Positions 1-9,640 of a stretch of DNA of 64,000 nucleotides are shown here, piece by piece. The first letter of the stretch is position 1. The number at the start of each line of letters is the position of its first letter. The notes under the pieces were generated by a model. That model did no database searches. It saw nothing but the letters and a program-made list of their open reading frames with translations, and was not told the origin of the DNA. The position numbers and the translations under genes were made by a program. Source of the DNA: Pieris napi (Eukaryota > Arthropoda > Insecta > Lepidoptera > Pieridae); contig NC_062257.1 in assembly GCF_905475465.1 (NCBI RefSeq), positions 682,001-746,000 of the forward strand, read 5' to 3'.

Positions 1-66
1 TCGGAGCTTATTCATTTCAAACAAACAAAAAATCAAATCTTTCCTTTTTATAATATTAGTATAGAT
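1..66 (-). mobile_element. Helitron-like end fragment
   Basis: The stretch reading AATCTTTCCTTTTTATAATATTAGTATAG recurs almost unchanged at about 29470-29505, where it ends another repeat. On the minus strand it resembles the 5' end of a Helitron-type element. Confidence 0.35.
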
Positions 67-124
67 TTACAATATTCTCAATCTACATATAAATAATAAA
101 AATAGCTAATTAAAACAAATTTAA

Positions 125-310
125 TTTGGTCCCAGTGGGACCTTTAATGCTGGGTTTTCCTTTCTGTACTGCGACACGTTGAGGAAAGCACCAGCTCTGG
201 GGCCACCGGTACCACCAGGCGCCAACTTAAATCTTTAATTAGCTGTGCACTTGAACCCCACGGCCAAAGAGTCTACTCCAAAGGAAACAAAATCAAAGTT
301 GGAAGAAACT
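125..310 (-). repeat. LINE 3'-end fragment, family J
   Basis: Reverse-complement copy of a repeat seen at 25590, 43197, 53945, 55985, 59845 and 63130. Its marks are AGAGTCTTTCCTCCAAC, a GGTACCGGTGGCCCC-like stretch and GCTCAACGAATAAGTATCGC. It is probably a 5'-truncated non-LTR retrotransposon tail. Confidence 0.5.
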
Positions 311-522
311 CTTATATTTCAGATGTTTATTATTTTCCGCCTGCGTTGCCCCCCAGCTTTTTTACTTGGCTTTATGTTTATTGAAATTAAATTTGTTTAA
401 AACTTATAATAGCCGATAGCCCTTATCCGAAAAAAAAAATTGCCAGAAGTTAAACAAAATTTTCTATCAATAAATATATTAAAATATATAAATAGCTGTT
501 AACATAATCTCTATAAGACGTA

Positions 523-807
523 TCTAATATATAAAATTCTCGTGTCACAATTCTCGACAAATTCTTATGAAATTTTTTATACGTATTCAGTAAGTCTGAG
601 CATCGGCTATTATCTATCTTTCAAACCCCTAAATAATACGGCTCCACCACAATTTTTTTTATGATACAACATACAAAAATACATACAACCCCTAATTTTT
701 TACCAACCGCTACTTTTTATTATTGTAGATAGTTATTTTTATTAAACTAAAACAATGTTTCTTAGAAATAAGATACATGGCAAAACAACGTTTGTCGGGT
801 CAGCTAG
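523..807 (+). mobile_element. Non-autonomous Helitron, family 1
   Basis: The element begins TCTAATATATAAAATTCTCG and ends in a GGCAAA...TTTGTC hairpin followed by GGGTCAGCTAG. It is flanked by A on the left and T on the right, the Helitron target pattern. It carries no open frame. Related copies are at 15121, 18669, 31833, 39087, 44809, 50805, 51176 and 56399. Confidence 0.75.
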
Positions 808-959
808 TATATATGTTATATGTCGTTGTTACGTGTATTTTTCTCAATGGATTGTTGTTTTAAACATCTGCATGCAGACTGCATTTGGCGTCAATGACCG
901 ACGCAGAGCGTGAACTGTTTTCGGGTTATATTTAAAACATAGGATTAAATATTTTTTTA

Positions 960-1225
960 TTGAAAAACATCGATGTATCACCTCTCATCGTCCGCCGTTT
1001 TACAACTGAGCGTTTCTTAAAGCAGTTTCTGCCGCGCACCACCACCATGTGGTTCCAGCTGCCCACTGAAATAACTCCGTACCAATTCGACTTAGAGTCC
1101 TTCAAAAAAAGAGCGTACCAATTCTTAAAATGCCAACAACGCTTTAGCATTGAGAGTGTCTATGGGCGGCGGTATCGCTTAACATTAGGAGAGTCTGCCC
1201 GTTCGCCCCCCCTGTTCTATTAAGT
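960..1225 (+). repeat. Non-LTR retrotransposon C-terminal fragment (RTTTMW family)
   Basis: It translates to a stretch with RTTTMWFQLP, YQFDLESFKKRAYQFL and a GRRYRLTLGE tail. Non-LTR reverse transcriptases typically end this way, with LWNSLP followed by a Phe-Lys segment. The same piece recurs at 7470, 9094, 37795, 43760, 56755 and 60460. It is an old 5'-truncated copy, not a host gene. Confidence 0.6.
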
Positions 1226-1289
1226 CTTTTTTTAATAAATCAATTAGATAAGTAAGTATGTGTGTGAATAAGTAAAAGATACGAGAGAA

Positions 1290-1480
1290 GTGTGCGTTAA
1301 AAGAGGACAATGATACGAAAGGGAATGCTTAGGTGGCTTTGATCTTGGGTAGGTCTTGTCGTACCTGGACCAAATCCAGGACTACAGAAGGGACAAGTTA
1401 CAAGTACCCATGCTGGCCGACGGCTGGCCATGCGTCATACTCGTGAACGGGTGCTACTTGTGGTGACTGGCCGTACTTGA
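1290..1480 (+). repeat. Repeat fragment shared with 6405-6485
   Basis: The string with CTGGACCAAATCC, AGAAGGGACAAGTT and AAGTACCCAT is repeated near 6430-6480. It is likely retrotransposon debris. Confidence 0.35.
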
Positions 1481-1499
1481 ATTCGTGTATGCGGTGATG

Positions 1500-1875
1500 T
1501 TAGTTGTTTCGACTATGTTTTTGCGTGTTGTTCCCACGAGAATGTTAGTCCGTGCTCCTATTTCACCATGCCTCCTGCTCAGTGCTCATAGAGGACAAAT
1601 CTTTGTTTTTTAATTTATTTTATTATTATTTATTACTTAAGATGTCATGTGTTATGATTGCAGCTCCTTACAAACACCATGTAAAACAAAAAACTTGGCG
1701 ATTAAAACGGGTGGCGGAGAGTTTATTGCCAGTTCTTCTCTTCCGTTCTAAGCCCTTGATTTGAGAACTGGCAGTAAATGTAAAATTAGAAGCATTTAAT
1801 GTACATATTTCTTTTTTGACTTTCATAAGTGTACATTGTGTTACCTACATGAATTTTGACTTTTGACTTTTTGAC
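1500..1875 (+). repeat. LINE 3'-end fragment, family I
   Basis: It holds TTGTTCCCACGAGAATG, TAGAGGACAAATCTTTG, AACTTGGCGATTAAAA and GAGAACTGGCAGTAAATG. Copies lie at 33590, 35600 and 57455, with partial copies at 44470, 45360 and 62500. The short frame ends in a conserved LKRVAESLLPVL segment, consistent with a reverse-transcriptase C-terminus and 3' UTR. Confidence 0.55.
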
Positions 1876-2498
1876 CCATAACAGACGAGCACTTTAAAGT
1901 GGAAGGTAGCGTGGTATGTCGGGTCCATAGGAAGTAGAAACTCGTGACACCTGCCTACTTCGGGAAGAAGGCGTGATATTATGAATAAATTAATGGGGAA
2001 CTTATAAAAAAAAAATATGCATCTTAACTATCTTTTTCCATTTGTATTTTAATTTTAAAAATTATTTCAACGTTTCTATATTATTGATAAGCTATTTATT
2101 TAGATTATTTTTATGCTCAATGAAGTTTCTTGTACGGTGAAGGAAAACGTATAAAAGCCGGAACGCACCCACTATAATGAGTGTCTATGGGCTTCTACGA
2201 CTGCCCTTTTTGGGCGTTTTGGGCTCATTGCCCCCTACGCATGCCTTAAAATTTACAGTGTCAGGAATAGGCTGATCACTTACTTGCCTTTAAAACAGCA
2301 GTTTTACTCTTTAATGTAACAGTGATGGTGATTTTAATTGTAACTTATAAATAAAGGACAAGAGCTGTTATGGGTTTAAGCGCCGATTATTATTATTTAT
2401 TGTACTTTGGTTTTTTGATGGGGGTCTTTATTGCTTGGGATTAAGAAGTATACTTAAAGTAATATTTCTTTAAGTAGGTTACATTAATTTATTATTGT
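1876..2498. other. Intergenic, no gene seen
   Basis: AT-rich sequence with no supported coding region. A C/G-rich spot at 2160-2270 carries short inverted pieces but matches nothing else recognised in the window. Confidence 0.5.
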
Positions 2499-2745
2499 CG
2501 GCTCATTGGTCTAGTGGTTAATACCCCTGACTGCGAATCCATGGGTCCTGGGTTCGATCCCCGGCTGAGACAAACATCGATGTGATGAGCATTCGTTGTT
2601 GTGCTTAGGTCTTGGGTGTTTAAATATGTATTTATTTTTCTATCTATCTATAATATGTATGTATATCCGTTGCCTAGTCCTCATAACACAAGCTTCACCA
2701 GCTTAGCATGGGACTAGGTCAATTGGTGTGAAATGTCAAAAAAAA
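2499..2745 (+). mobile_element. tRNA-derived SINE, type b
   Basis: The head carries an A-box-like TGGTCTAGTGG and a B-box GGTTCGATCCC, followed by a tRNA-unrelated body that ends before an A-rich run. A second copy, alike over about 240 bp, is at 32790-33035. The acceptor stem does not pair, so it is a SINE and not a tRNA gene. Confidence 0.7.
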
Positions 2746-2912
2746 AAAGCAATTGCAATTTTTTTGCAATTACTAATTTGAATATGTTTTTAATGGAAAA
2801 ACTGGTATTTTTAACTTACAAAGGTTCCCAAATTTTATACTTTTTTTATATTGTATCAGTCTTGCTTTGACCTGATGATGGAACGAAATAAAAGAATACA
2901 TATCGAACAGTC

Positions 2913-2918
2913 TTTATT
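2913..2918 (-). terminator. Poly(A) signal of P1
   Basis: AATAAA on the minus strand, 8 bases after the P1 stop codon. This implies a very short 3' UTR. Confidence 0.6.
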
Positions 2919-2925
2919 CAGTATT

Positions 2926-3354
2926 TCATTTATCAGTTCTTATCACTAAAGTCACTTCATTATCTCTTTGCTCCGGTTCATCATCATACATCGTGTCCAT
3001 GCCTTGGTTCTGCATGGGGAAGGGATAGGGCATATATGGAAGAGCATCATTACAGAATCTATCGTAACCAGGCATCGGATATTGGTATGGCATGGGCGGT
3101 GGAGCACAGTTTCTATTTTTCATGGCGAAGATCATAAAGTACAGCAGATGTTGCCAGCTGTTGTCCTCTTTGATGATTATTGGTGGCATTGGATAGGGCT
3201 GGTACTCGGGTACTGCGGGAGGAACTTCCGGTTCCGGTGATAGAAGAGGTTTGATGACAGCTGGGATGACGAACTGGCATGGCTGGACCATGGGTGTGGC
3301 TGTGATGGAGGGGGTTTTCATGTATTCTACACGTGCCTGTGCGTCTGCATAACC
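2926..3354 (-). CDS. P1 exon 2: secreted proline-rich protein
   Basis: Main exon of the first gene of the P1-P5 array. The acceptor TTTTAG is followed in phase 0 by GYADAQARVEY, and 142 residues are encoded before TGA. The mature protein is rich in Pro, Tyr and Met. A PMPPIIIKEDNSW segment is followed by a hydrophobic run (LLYFMIFAM), then PPPMPYQYPMPG, PYMPYPFPM and an acidic tail. This is the family's C-terminal module, but the CxC cluster is reduced to scattered single Cys and the module is followed by an extra YMPYPFP repeat. Its signal peptide is on the exon at 5044-5088. No known function is recognised. Secretion is inferred from the signal peptide. Confidence 0.85.
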   Translation of the reverse strand, partial: GYADAQARVEYMKTPSITATPMVQPCQFVIPAVIKPLLSPEPEVPPAVPEYQPYPMPPIIIKEDNSWQHLLYFMIFAMKNRNCAPPPMPYQYPMPGYDRFCNDALPYMPYPFPMQNQGMDTMYDDEPEQRDNEVTLVIRTDK

Positions 3355-3429
3355 CTAAAATATAATATAGTTAAGTATCTGTCAAACCTTAATGAGAAAA
3401 ATGCTGAGTCAAGTTCTAAATATGACAAA

Positions 3430-3829
3430 CTAGCCGTTTCGCGCCCGCTTTGCTGGACGAATTAAAATAAATTTTATGTTTCATTATTTTATTTTTTTTC
3501 ATATTTTTATTATTCTTCTTTTTAACTTCCCGCTAAGAAAATTGAAATATTTCGAAAATCGAGTTTTTAACAGATGTTGACGTTTTGCGGATCTAGGAAG
3601 CCTCTTTTGTTTTTATTAGCGGGAAAAATTTTCATAAAAGTAAAACAGAAATAAAAAAATGAAGGAACGTTGGAATTAATAAAATTATATGGCTATTTAC
3701 CACCATACCATTTATTAACCATCTAGGAAAAATTTCGCATCGAATGGTGGTAGTTTCATGTCGATACGATCAGTGGTTTAAGCGTGAAAGAGCCTGAAAC
3801 GAACACCATTTTCTTTTTATATATATAGA
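3430..3829 (-). mobile_element. Helitron-like element in P1 intron
   Basis: Its minus-strand 3' end reads GCGCGAAACGGCTAG and its other end lies in a TATATATATAGAAGAT run. The end style matches the Helitrons elsewhere in the window. It has no coding content. Confidence 0.45.
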
Positions 3830-3842
3830 AGATTTCAAATCA

Positions 3843-4200
3843 TTTGGACATACCAGAGTCGTACTGTTGTAAGACTCTTCTCTCAATACCAATTTCAATA
3901 AATTTAAGAAATGTATTAAAGAAAAGCTGTGTAAAAAGGCTTACTATAAAGTAAACGATTATCTAGTTGATAAAAGGGCCTGGGACTAGTGCTAGGCAGG
4001 CTACTTCTAATTAATTTGCGATATTTGTTTTAAAATAAGTGTTGTTTGATGATTTGCTATTTTAAAAGAGTACCGAGAGTTTTTTACGCAGGCTTTTTCT
4101 CTCGCCTACACCCTGTCTTCTTTACCGATGAGTAGCGATGCCTACAAATTCAAATTTAATGACGTGGAATAAGTGATACATGTATCTTATGTTCCATATA
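3843..4200 (+). repeat. LINE C-terminal fragment and 3' tail in P1 intron
   Basis: A short frame with FKKCIKEKLCKKAYYKVNDY ends at a stop near 3990, the usual form of a non-LTR retrotransposon C-terminus. The following tail with TTTTTACGCAGGC and ATGACGTGGAATAAGTGATA recurs at 15905-16060. Confidence 0.55.
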
Positions 4201-4559
4201 TTTTTTTTTTAAATTTAATTTAATTTTTTACCCTTGGAGGTACGTGGGGGCCTGAGAGGCGTAGGGCCGAAATACTGACCGGCTTTTCCATAATCTTTTT
4301 CTTGTATTAGAACATAGTGAATTAAATATCGATTGCGCGTCATACATATTGATGGTGAGTAGGGGCTATCTCACCAACACCGCTTTCGGCTGTAGCTACG
4401 GACCCTCCCTATTTTAATATATTGTATATAATATATATCTGTATATATAAACATATTCACCGAGAAAAAAATTAATTAAATTTGATTTTTGGGAATCATT
4501 AGGTTTCGAAGCAAGTTGTTTAAATACTAAAGGTCGGCAACGCACTCGCGAGCCAGGCG
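4201..4559. repeat. AT-rich intronic stretch, unclassified
   Basis: It contains a GC-richer core (GGAGGTACGTGGGGGCCTGAG) and a TA-rich tract. It is probably an old repeat. No coding signal is visible. Confidence 0.3.
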
Positions 4560-4850
4560 TGTGTCAGGCACTGGAGGCTGATCACCTACTTGCCTATTAG
4601 ATTACCAAATGATCATGAAACCGATACAGAAATCTGAGTCCTGGACCTAAAAAGTTTGGGCCACGCACGTCGTTGACTTTTTGCGTCTAAGGCAAGCCGG
4701 TTTCCTCACGATGTTTTCCTTCACCGTTCGAGCGAATGTTAAATGCGCACATAGAAAGAAAGTCCATTGGTGCACAGCCAGGGATCGAACCTACGGCCTC
4801 GGGGATGAGAGTCGCCCGCTGAAGCCACTAGGATAACACTGCTCATCTTC
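4560..4850 (-). mobile_element. tRNA-derived SINE, type a, rearranged
   Basis: The right half is a reverse-oriented head (GGTTCGATCCC complement, CCAATGGACTTTC complement). The left half carries the 3' body in the opposite orientation, so the copy is internally inverted. It lies in the P1 intron. Confidence 0.6.
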
Positions 4851-5043
4851 ATGCACTTACCCTCACTTTTACACCATCACACAACACAGCCATTACTTAG
4901 TTAAATGTATTTAATAATTTTTATTGTTATTTCCCTTTTGTAAATATTATGTATTTGGCTATATTTTTAGTGTAATTTTTTGTTTTTAATTTTTTTGTTA
5001 GCTGTAGGATTACGAAATAAATAAACCTATCTTATAAACTTAC

Positions 5044-5088
5044 CTCCCAACAGACGAACACAGAAAACAATATCAACAGTGGACCCAT
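5044..5088 (-). CDS. P1 exon 1: signal peptide
   Basis: Fifteen codons, MGPLLILFSVFVCWE, followed by the donor GTAAGTTT in phase 0 and joined to GYADAQ in the exon at 2926-3354. The leucine/valine-rich core fits a signal peptide. An in-frame upstream Met at 5106 would add MCQYFI. I chose the second Met because a TATA box at 5122-5130 places the start of transcription near 5099, downstream of the first Met. The whole protein would be 157 residues. Confidence 0.75.
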
Positions 5089-5121
5089 TATGAAATATTG
5101 ACACATTTTCAATTGCGTTCC

Positions 5122-5130
5122 TTTTTTATA
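5122..5130 (-). promoter_or_regulatory. TATA box of P1
   Basis: TATAAAAAA on the minus strand. About 31 bases downstream is TCAATA, a plausible initiator with its A at 5099. An ACGTG core at 5182-5186 lies about 80 bases further upstream. Confidence 0.55.
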
Positions 5131-5491
5131 GGAACTATTTCAAAATAATACAATTACGTAACGAAAATTTTTGATCATCGGCACGTATTCTTTAACAGCG
5201 ACAAGTCAAGTAGTCTTTTTTATTTATTTATGTATTTCGTAATCCTACATTCGGGTCTCGCTACCCCTTTGAGGCTTTTGCGTGTAGAAAAAGCCCCACG
5301 GTCCCGCGTCAAGTTCGCTATTCTCTGCGTAGGCGCAATTCCAACTACTTAAAAAACTGCTTTCTAATGGGGACATATTAACTAGGTTTTAAAGACGTCT
5401 TATTTTGTGATTATTGTGTATTAACCCCAATGGGGTATGGGGCAAAACACGTTTTTTAACATTAAATAGATGATCTTTGTCCTAACTGTAC

Positions 5492-5921
5492 GGGGGCGTC
5501 CATTAATTACGTGAGGAGTTTTTTTTTCTGTCACTCCCTCCCCCCTGGTGAGATGTCGTGAGATTTTATTACACCCCCTCCCCCATCCCCCAATCTCACG
5601 TGAGATTTTTCAAAATGTGGGTTTCTTACGTAAACGCGTTGGATTGTTTTAAAAGTAAAAAAAATTGCTTCGTGCTTTTATTTACGACTAAAGCAAAATA
5701 AGTGAAATGTGGAGCGTTTAGGTATGGAAGTGCAGCGGGAAGTTTTAGATGGCCTTTAGGGTCAACCGTTAGCCTAATTTTTGTTTTTCAATCAGAAAAA
5801 AAAAATTGCGTGATATTTTCCGGGACCCCCCCTCTCTCCAACGTAATATTAAATGAGATTTGTCTCGACCCCCTCCCCCCCTCCCCCACTTAAACACCTC
5901 ACGTAATTTATGGACGCCCCC
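5492..5921. mobile_element. MITE family A (PIF/Harbinger-like)
   Basis: The terminal inverted repeats GGGGGCGTCCAT.../...GGACGCCCCC are flanked by a 3-bp TAC duplication. The interior keeps GGTGAGATGTCGTGAG. Related copies are at 30650-31063 (flanked by TAA) and 55554-55981. No transposase frame is present. Confidence 0.75.
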
Positions 5922-6109
5922 TACGTATATATGTTTTTTTTGGTTTCCTATATCGCAACAAGTGTTAAGGCATAAAGAACACCTTGTACACAGGTGGAGC
6001 ACAAACGATTAGCCACTGAACTATGGAGACAGTATTACCTTTATTTATACAATTTTCCTGTTGCAGGTAAGAAGTTCATATCTGCACTTCAGTAAAGGTT
6101 TGGATATTT

Positions 6110-6270
6110 TTAATTTGTTTTCTTCTTTTGGTGCCTCTCAACTGGAGGTTGGCTGTCAATCTCGTGAAGCATGTCTTATCCTGTGGCTGCAGCTCTTCCG
6201 CAATACCCGTCCACTCCCTAACGTTATTTCTCCTATCACCACGCCGTGTACCCTGGATTTTACCCATAAT
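6110..6270 (-). repeat. LINE C-terminal debris
   Basis: The minus-strand frame reads TRRGDRRNNVREWTG, like C-terminal frames of degenerate non-LTR elements. It is short and has no complete domain. Confidence 0.35.
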
Positions 6271-6496
6271 ATTTAATTGAAGGAGCTGGCATCTTGGTCA
6301 CTGCGTGGTACTGGCCTATACAGGCTAAACCTCAAAATGTGTTTAAGTAGGAACCATACCGTGATTAAAGCATTGATAGTATACAAACATATACGCACGT
6401 GGATGATGAAGTCGGGTTAGGTAGGCCTTGATCTGGACCAAATCCTTCTGCTAGAGAAGGGACAAGTTGGAAGTACCCATAACATGACCATGGTGA

Positions 6497-6612
6497 ATGT
6501 CTCTTTATACCTAAAAGTCACCATTATGTGGTGTAAAGTACTGGAAAGTCGAAAATAATATTAACAAAAACGCGTTATTCAATCCTCACATCGAAGGAAC
6601 GCTCCCTGAGGC
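6497..6612 (+). repeat. MITE family B fragment
   Basis: Matches the middle and right end of the family-B MITE (CTCTTTATACCTAAAAGT, GGAAAGTCGAAAATAATATT, GAACGCTCCCT). Confidence 0.55.
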
Positions 6613-6694
6613 GAGAGAGGTATGGACCGTAAGAGATCCCTGATCCTATCACAAGGAAGGCGAGAAAATAAAATAAAAATAATAGTTAAAAATC

Positions 6695-6700
6695 TTTATT
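6695..6700 (-). terminator. Possible poly(A) signal of P2
   Basis: AATAAA on the minus strand, 234 bases after the P2 stop. If used, the MITE at 6723-6916 would lie inside the P2 3' UTR. Confidence 0.3.
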
Positions 6701-6722
6701 AGTTTCAACAAAACAGATATAA

Positions 6723-6916
6723 TATATATGTTAACGTAAAATTGTAAACACCGTTAGATTGTAATCTATCTCGCGAGATTATAAACTGTCGAAAGATTGT
6801 GAACCTCAGCGTACTGCTTACAATTTAACGTATTATTATTCGGTAGTTATATGAAATTGTTGGGAAGAGATAGATTACAATGTAACGGTGTTTACAATTT
6901 TACGGTGACATATACA
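6723..6916. mobile_element. MITE family C (palindromic)
   Basis: The ends are inverted copies of TAACGTAAAATTGTAAACACCGTTAGATTG and the core holds CTCGCGAGATTATAAACTGTCG. Other copies are at 20261-20536 and 24871-25168. Confidence 0.7.
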
Positions 6917-6933
6917 CTATGTTATTGACTCAT

Positions 6934-7170
6934 TCACATTATCACAGGACTGTTAATTGGTATTGGTATAGGAAACGGCATAGGTATGGGTCCGTCATCA
7001 CAATTACAACCACACCCCTGACCACCGCCATCCATGAGGAGGAGAAGGATCAGCGGCAGTATGCTCTTTAAACTGTCGTCCGATTTCACCACTATGGGTG
7101 GGTACCCGTTGCCATAGTAACCAGGGACGGGGGCATTTTCGTACCATCCAGGGTAGGATAATACTGATAT
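6934..7170 (-). CDS. P2 exon 2: secreted proline-rich short protein
   Basis: This exon encodes 78 residues before TGA. It starts in phase 0 after TATATTACAG with ISVLSYPGWYENAP. The rest is a clean example of the family module: GYPPIVVKSDDSLKS, a leucine-rich run (ILPLILLLLM), CGCNC, then PIPMPFPIPIPINSPVIM as the exact C-terminus. P2 has almost nothing but the module and so shows its minimal form. Together with the 15-codon exon at 8765-8809 the precursor is 93 residues. No known domain is recognised. Identity as a gene rests on the match to P5 and P4, the clean splice sites and the signal peptide. Confidence 0.8.
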   Translation of the reverse strand: MSVLSYPGWYENAPVPGYYGNGYPPIVVKSDDSLKSILPLILLLLMDGGGQGCGCNCDDGPIPMPFPIPIPINSPVIM

Positions 7171-7469
7171 CTGTAATATACCAGCAGGTTAATCATATTG
7201 AATAATAATATTAACCTAGTCCAAGAAAGAGTCAAAAGCCTCCCATCAAAAGCACTACGATCTTCACTCTCATTCTCTAAGGCTTCGAAGGTGTTACAGA
7301 AGTCCAAACAACCACTTGCTTAAAATAATAATCTACATAGTGAAACATTATAAAAAAAAGAGAAATGAGAAAAATAACCACAATTTACTCAACTAAGAAG
7401 AGCCAACATTGAAGAACCAAAATAACTAACTACCGACACCGTTATCAATAACAACAAACAAGGCCATGC

Positions 7470-7570
7470 AAAGACCGGCAACGCAAGCGCGAGCCCTCTG
7501 GCATTGAATGTGTCCTTGGGCGGCGGTATCACTTAACATCAGGTGAGCCTCCTGCCCGATTGGGGGCAAC
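7470..7570 (+). repeat. LINE 3' tail (RTTTMW family) in P2 intron
   Basis: It contains GGCGGTATCACTTAACATCAGGTGAGCC, the tail that follows the C-terminal frame in the other copies. Confidence 0.5.
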
Positions 7571-7603
7571 TTGTTCTACAAAAATACAACAATTTAATAA
7601 AAA

Positions 7604-7966
7604 AAGGATGCGTGTACTTATGTACGCGCATAAGAAGTTATACTTTTTTGGCATTATTAAAAATAGTTTTTGTTTGCATGCAAATAATTAATTACAATTA
7701 AATAATCAAATACTGGAAAAAGAGTCATTATAGTCAATAAAGTTCAGTTCACATTTGAAAAGTTAAATAAATATTTATTATTATTCTCTTACATTAAGTG
7801 TAACATAAATTCTATTGTTATTCGAATGTTGTTTTTAAATTATGTCCAATGCCGTAGCATCTTCCGTGGGCAACTTCATTCTGTTAATTTTGTGTCACGG
7901 TGCGCGCGCATCGTAAATATCACTCTCATCAATTTTTCATAACGCGCCAAAAGAAGTATAACTTCA
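7604..7966. mobile_element. MITE family D in P2 intron
   Basis: Ends in inverted copies built on GAAGTTATACTTCTTTTGGCGCGTT and a GTGTACTTATGTACGCGC stem. Copies are at 27582-27962, 48086-48247, 51898-52250 and, partly, 63932-64000. Confidence 0.65.
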
Positions 7967-8384
7967 AAAATACCATCCTACCACCTCAGCTAGACACCAA
8001 AGAGGAACTCTTCTTCCTTCAAATTCCAAAGTAATATCTCTCAAAACAGACAATCATCATATTATACATATTATATATATTGCTATACACTCACTCCGAG
8101 AATGGAAGTAAACCTTACAATGCTTACAATTTATTAATTATGTTACTTAAGGAAAACAAAATACAATATTTATCGTGACAAGCACTTATTGGCAAACAAC
8201 AAACACGTAGAGAAAATAAATCGAATTATAAAAGATAAAGAAAAATTAATTTTAAAGTGTGCAGGAAACTAGTTTCCCGAACTATGGATAATGGATATCC
8301 AGACCAAGCTTGCTTATCAGAATGCTCAATCTAGATATCGGTGAGTGCTCCAATAATAATAAAAACAAAAATCTTATTGGGATA

Positions 8385-8600
8385 AAAAACCATCACCGGG
8401 GAAGGCCTTTACTTCGTACTTCGCTCACTCCGGTGAGCTTCCGTCCTGCCCTTCAGGCGATTGACCATCCCGCGACGGCCTTAGCCGAGGTTCGAGTCTC
8501 ACAGGAGACGCCCTTGCCCTAGTCGCGGGAAACACGCCCATTCAGGCCGAGCTACGCTCGCCAAAACAGCCCGAGCTGAGCTGTAAAGGCCCTTAAAGCT
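8385..8600 (+). repeat. GC-rich repeat block in P2 intron
   Basis: Sharp GC-rich island (GGAAGGCCTTTACTTCG to GAGCTGTAAAGGCCC) in AT-rich surroundings. Both strands have stops and no family of genes is recognised. It is most likely a retrotransposon 5' or ORF1 remnant. Confidence 0.35.
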
Positions 8601-8764
8601 AACAAAGATTCCATTATGATCCTGAATCTTAAATATCTTATTTAAGTGCGCTAGCCTGGTTTCATATGTTGGCTCTTTCGCCTTACAGATAAGTTCTACT
8701 CAAATAAAATATTACTCTAGATGATGATTTCTTTAAAATTATGCTATAGTATAGAAAATCTTAC

Positions 8765-8809
8765 GTTAAAACTCATCAGCAGCAGCAGGGTACAGCAAAT
8801 CCACGACAT
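8765..8809 (-). CDS. P2 exon 1: signal peptide
   Basis: Fifteen codons, MSWICCTLLLLMSFN, end at the donor GTAAGATTT in phase 0 and join to ISVLSYPGW in the exon at 6934-7170. The exon has the same length, phase and role as in P1, P4 and P5. The nearest TATA-like box (AATAAAAC, 8838-8845) and an initiator-like TCAAA near 8813 would give a leader of only a few bases. Confidence 0.7.
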
Positions 8810-9093
8810 CTTTGACGAACCCGTTCGCACAAAGCCTGTTTTATTCAAATTTTATCAATTACTTATCATATTTAGTAATTGATTTCATAATTTCCGCGTA
8901 CTTCAACGCAATGTGTGTTGCGTGCAATCTGCCTATTATTTCGTAATTGACAATGCGAAAAATTATAAAGTCTGAATTTTTCGCATAAATAGTAAGTGCC
9001 TACGAACGTTTATGCAAGCTGGTGAGTGTTCAGAGTTGTTCGGTCCTACCAGAAGCTGAGTTTCATCATCAGACGTCAAGGCAGAATACAAAA

Positions 9094-9640
9094 TACGATC
9101 CGTATTACCTCAACATCAGTTCCACAACTGAGCGTTTCTTAAGGCAGTTTCTGCCGGAATCTGATGCTCCGCCGGTAAGAAAACGACGACCGGGGCAGCG
9201 ACGGCATGCTTTCGCACGTCTGCCCTAAGTTAAGATGCTGAAGATTTGTTCGTGGGAGGAGTCACGTTGGTATCAGCTGGCTCAGCTGTTACCTGCCTCC
9301 GCCCTTTGGCGAGCTGAAGGCATCCGTCAGGTTTTAGTGGGTGTTGATATTATGTCTGAGCCCCACATAATCCCTGCTGGAGTAAAACTCAGCAGGGATA
9401 TGAGTAAAAGCATTTCCTGACTTTTAAAAAAAAAAAGTTTCTGCCGGACACTGTGATGTGGAACCAGCTGCCCACTGAAGTATTTCCGAACCAATTCGAC
9501 TTAGGGTCCTTCAAGAAAAGAGCTAACCAGAGCAGTTTCAACTAATCGCGCTTGCGAGCCTTCTGGCAGTGCGAGTGTCCATGGGCGGCGGTATCACTTT
9601 ACACCAGATGAGCCTCTTGCCCGTCTGCCTCCTGTAACAT
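9094..9640 (+). repeat. RTTTMW-family LINE fragment split by an insertion
   Basis: CAACTGAGCGTTTCTTAAGGCAG at 9124-9146 continues after 9448 with GTGGAACCAGCTGCCCACTG and ends in the usual GGCGGTATCACTT tail. The middle is interrupted by a younger retroposon at 9160-9435. Confidence 0.6.
9160..9435 (+). mobile_element. 5'-truncated LINE with poly(A) and 13-bp target duplication
   Basis: It is bounded by two copies of AGTTTCTGCCGGA (9147-9159 and 9436-9448) and ends in a poly(A) run. That is the signature of target-primed insertion. The tail GGTTTTAGTGGGTGTTG and CCCCACATAATCCCTGC resembles the sequence at 33390-33480. Its short frame (KRRPGQRRHAFARLP) is not a recognisable domain. Confidence 0.65.

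Noticed and set aside
2499..2572. tRNA gene
   Set aside because: A- and B-box and the T-arm are present, but the acceptor stem does not pair, and the same unit with the same 170-bp body is repeated at 32790. It is a SINE.
5089..5106. Upstream Met as P1 start
   Set aside because: In frame, but the TATA box at 5122-5130 predicts transcription starting just below it. It is kept as an alternative only.
5769..6002. Arg/Gly-rich minus-strand frame over MITE A
   Set aside because: It reads through the inverted ends of a MITE, and the related frame at 30734 is broken differently. It is not conserved as protein.
7400..7470. Hydrophobic minus-strand segment as first exon of P2
   Set aside because: It has a WPCLLLLITVSVV-like run but no Met in frame and only a weak donor after a stop. 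The exon at 8765-8809 fits start, phase and donor.
8385..8600. CpG island with a gene start
   Set aside because: Block-like GC-rich sequence without motifs or a spliceable frame, in the P2 intron. It resembles a retrotransposon remnant more than a promoter.
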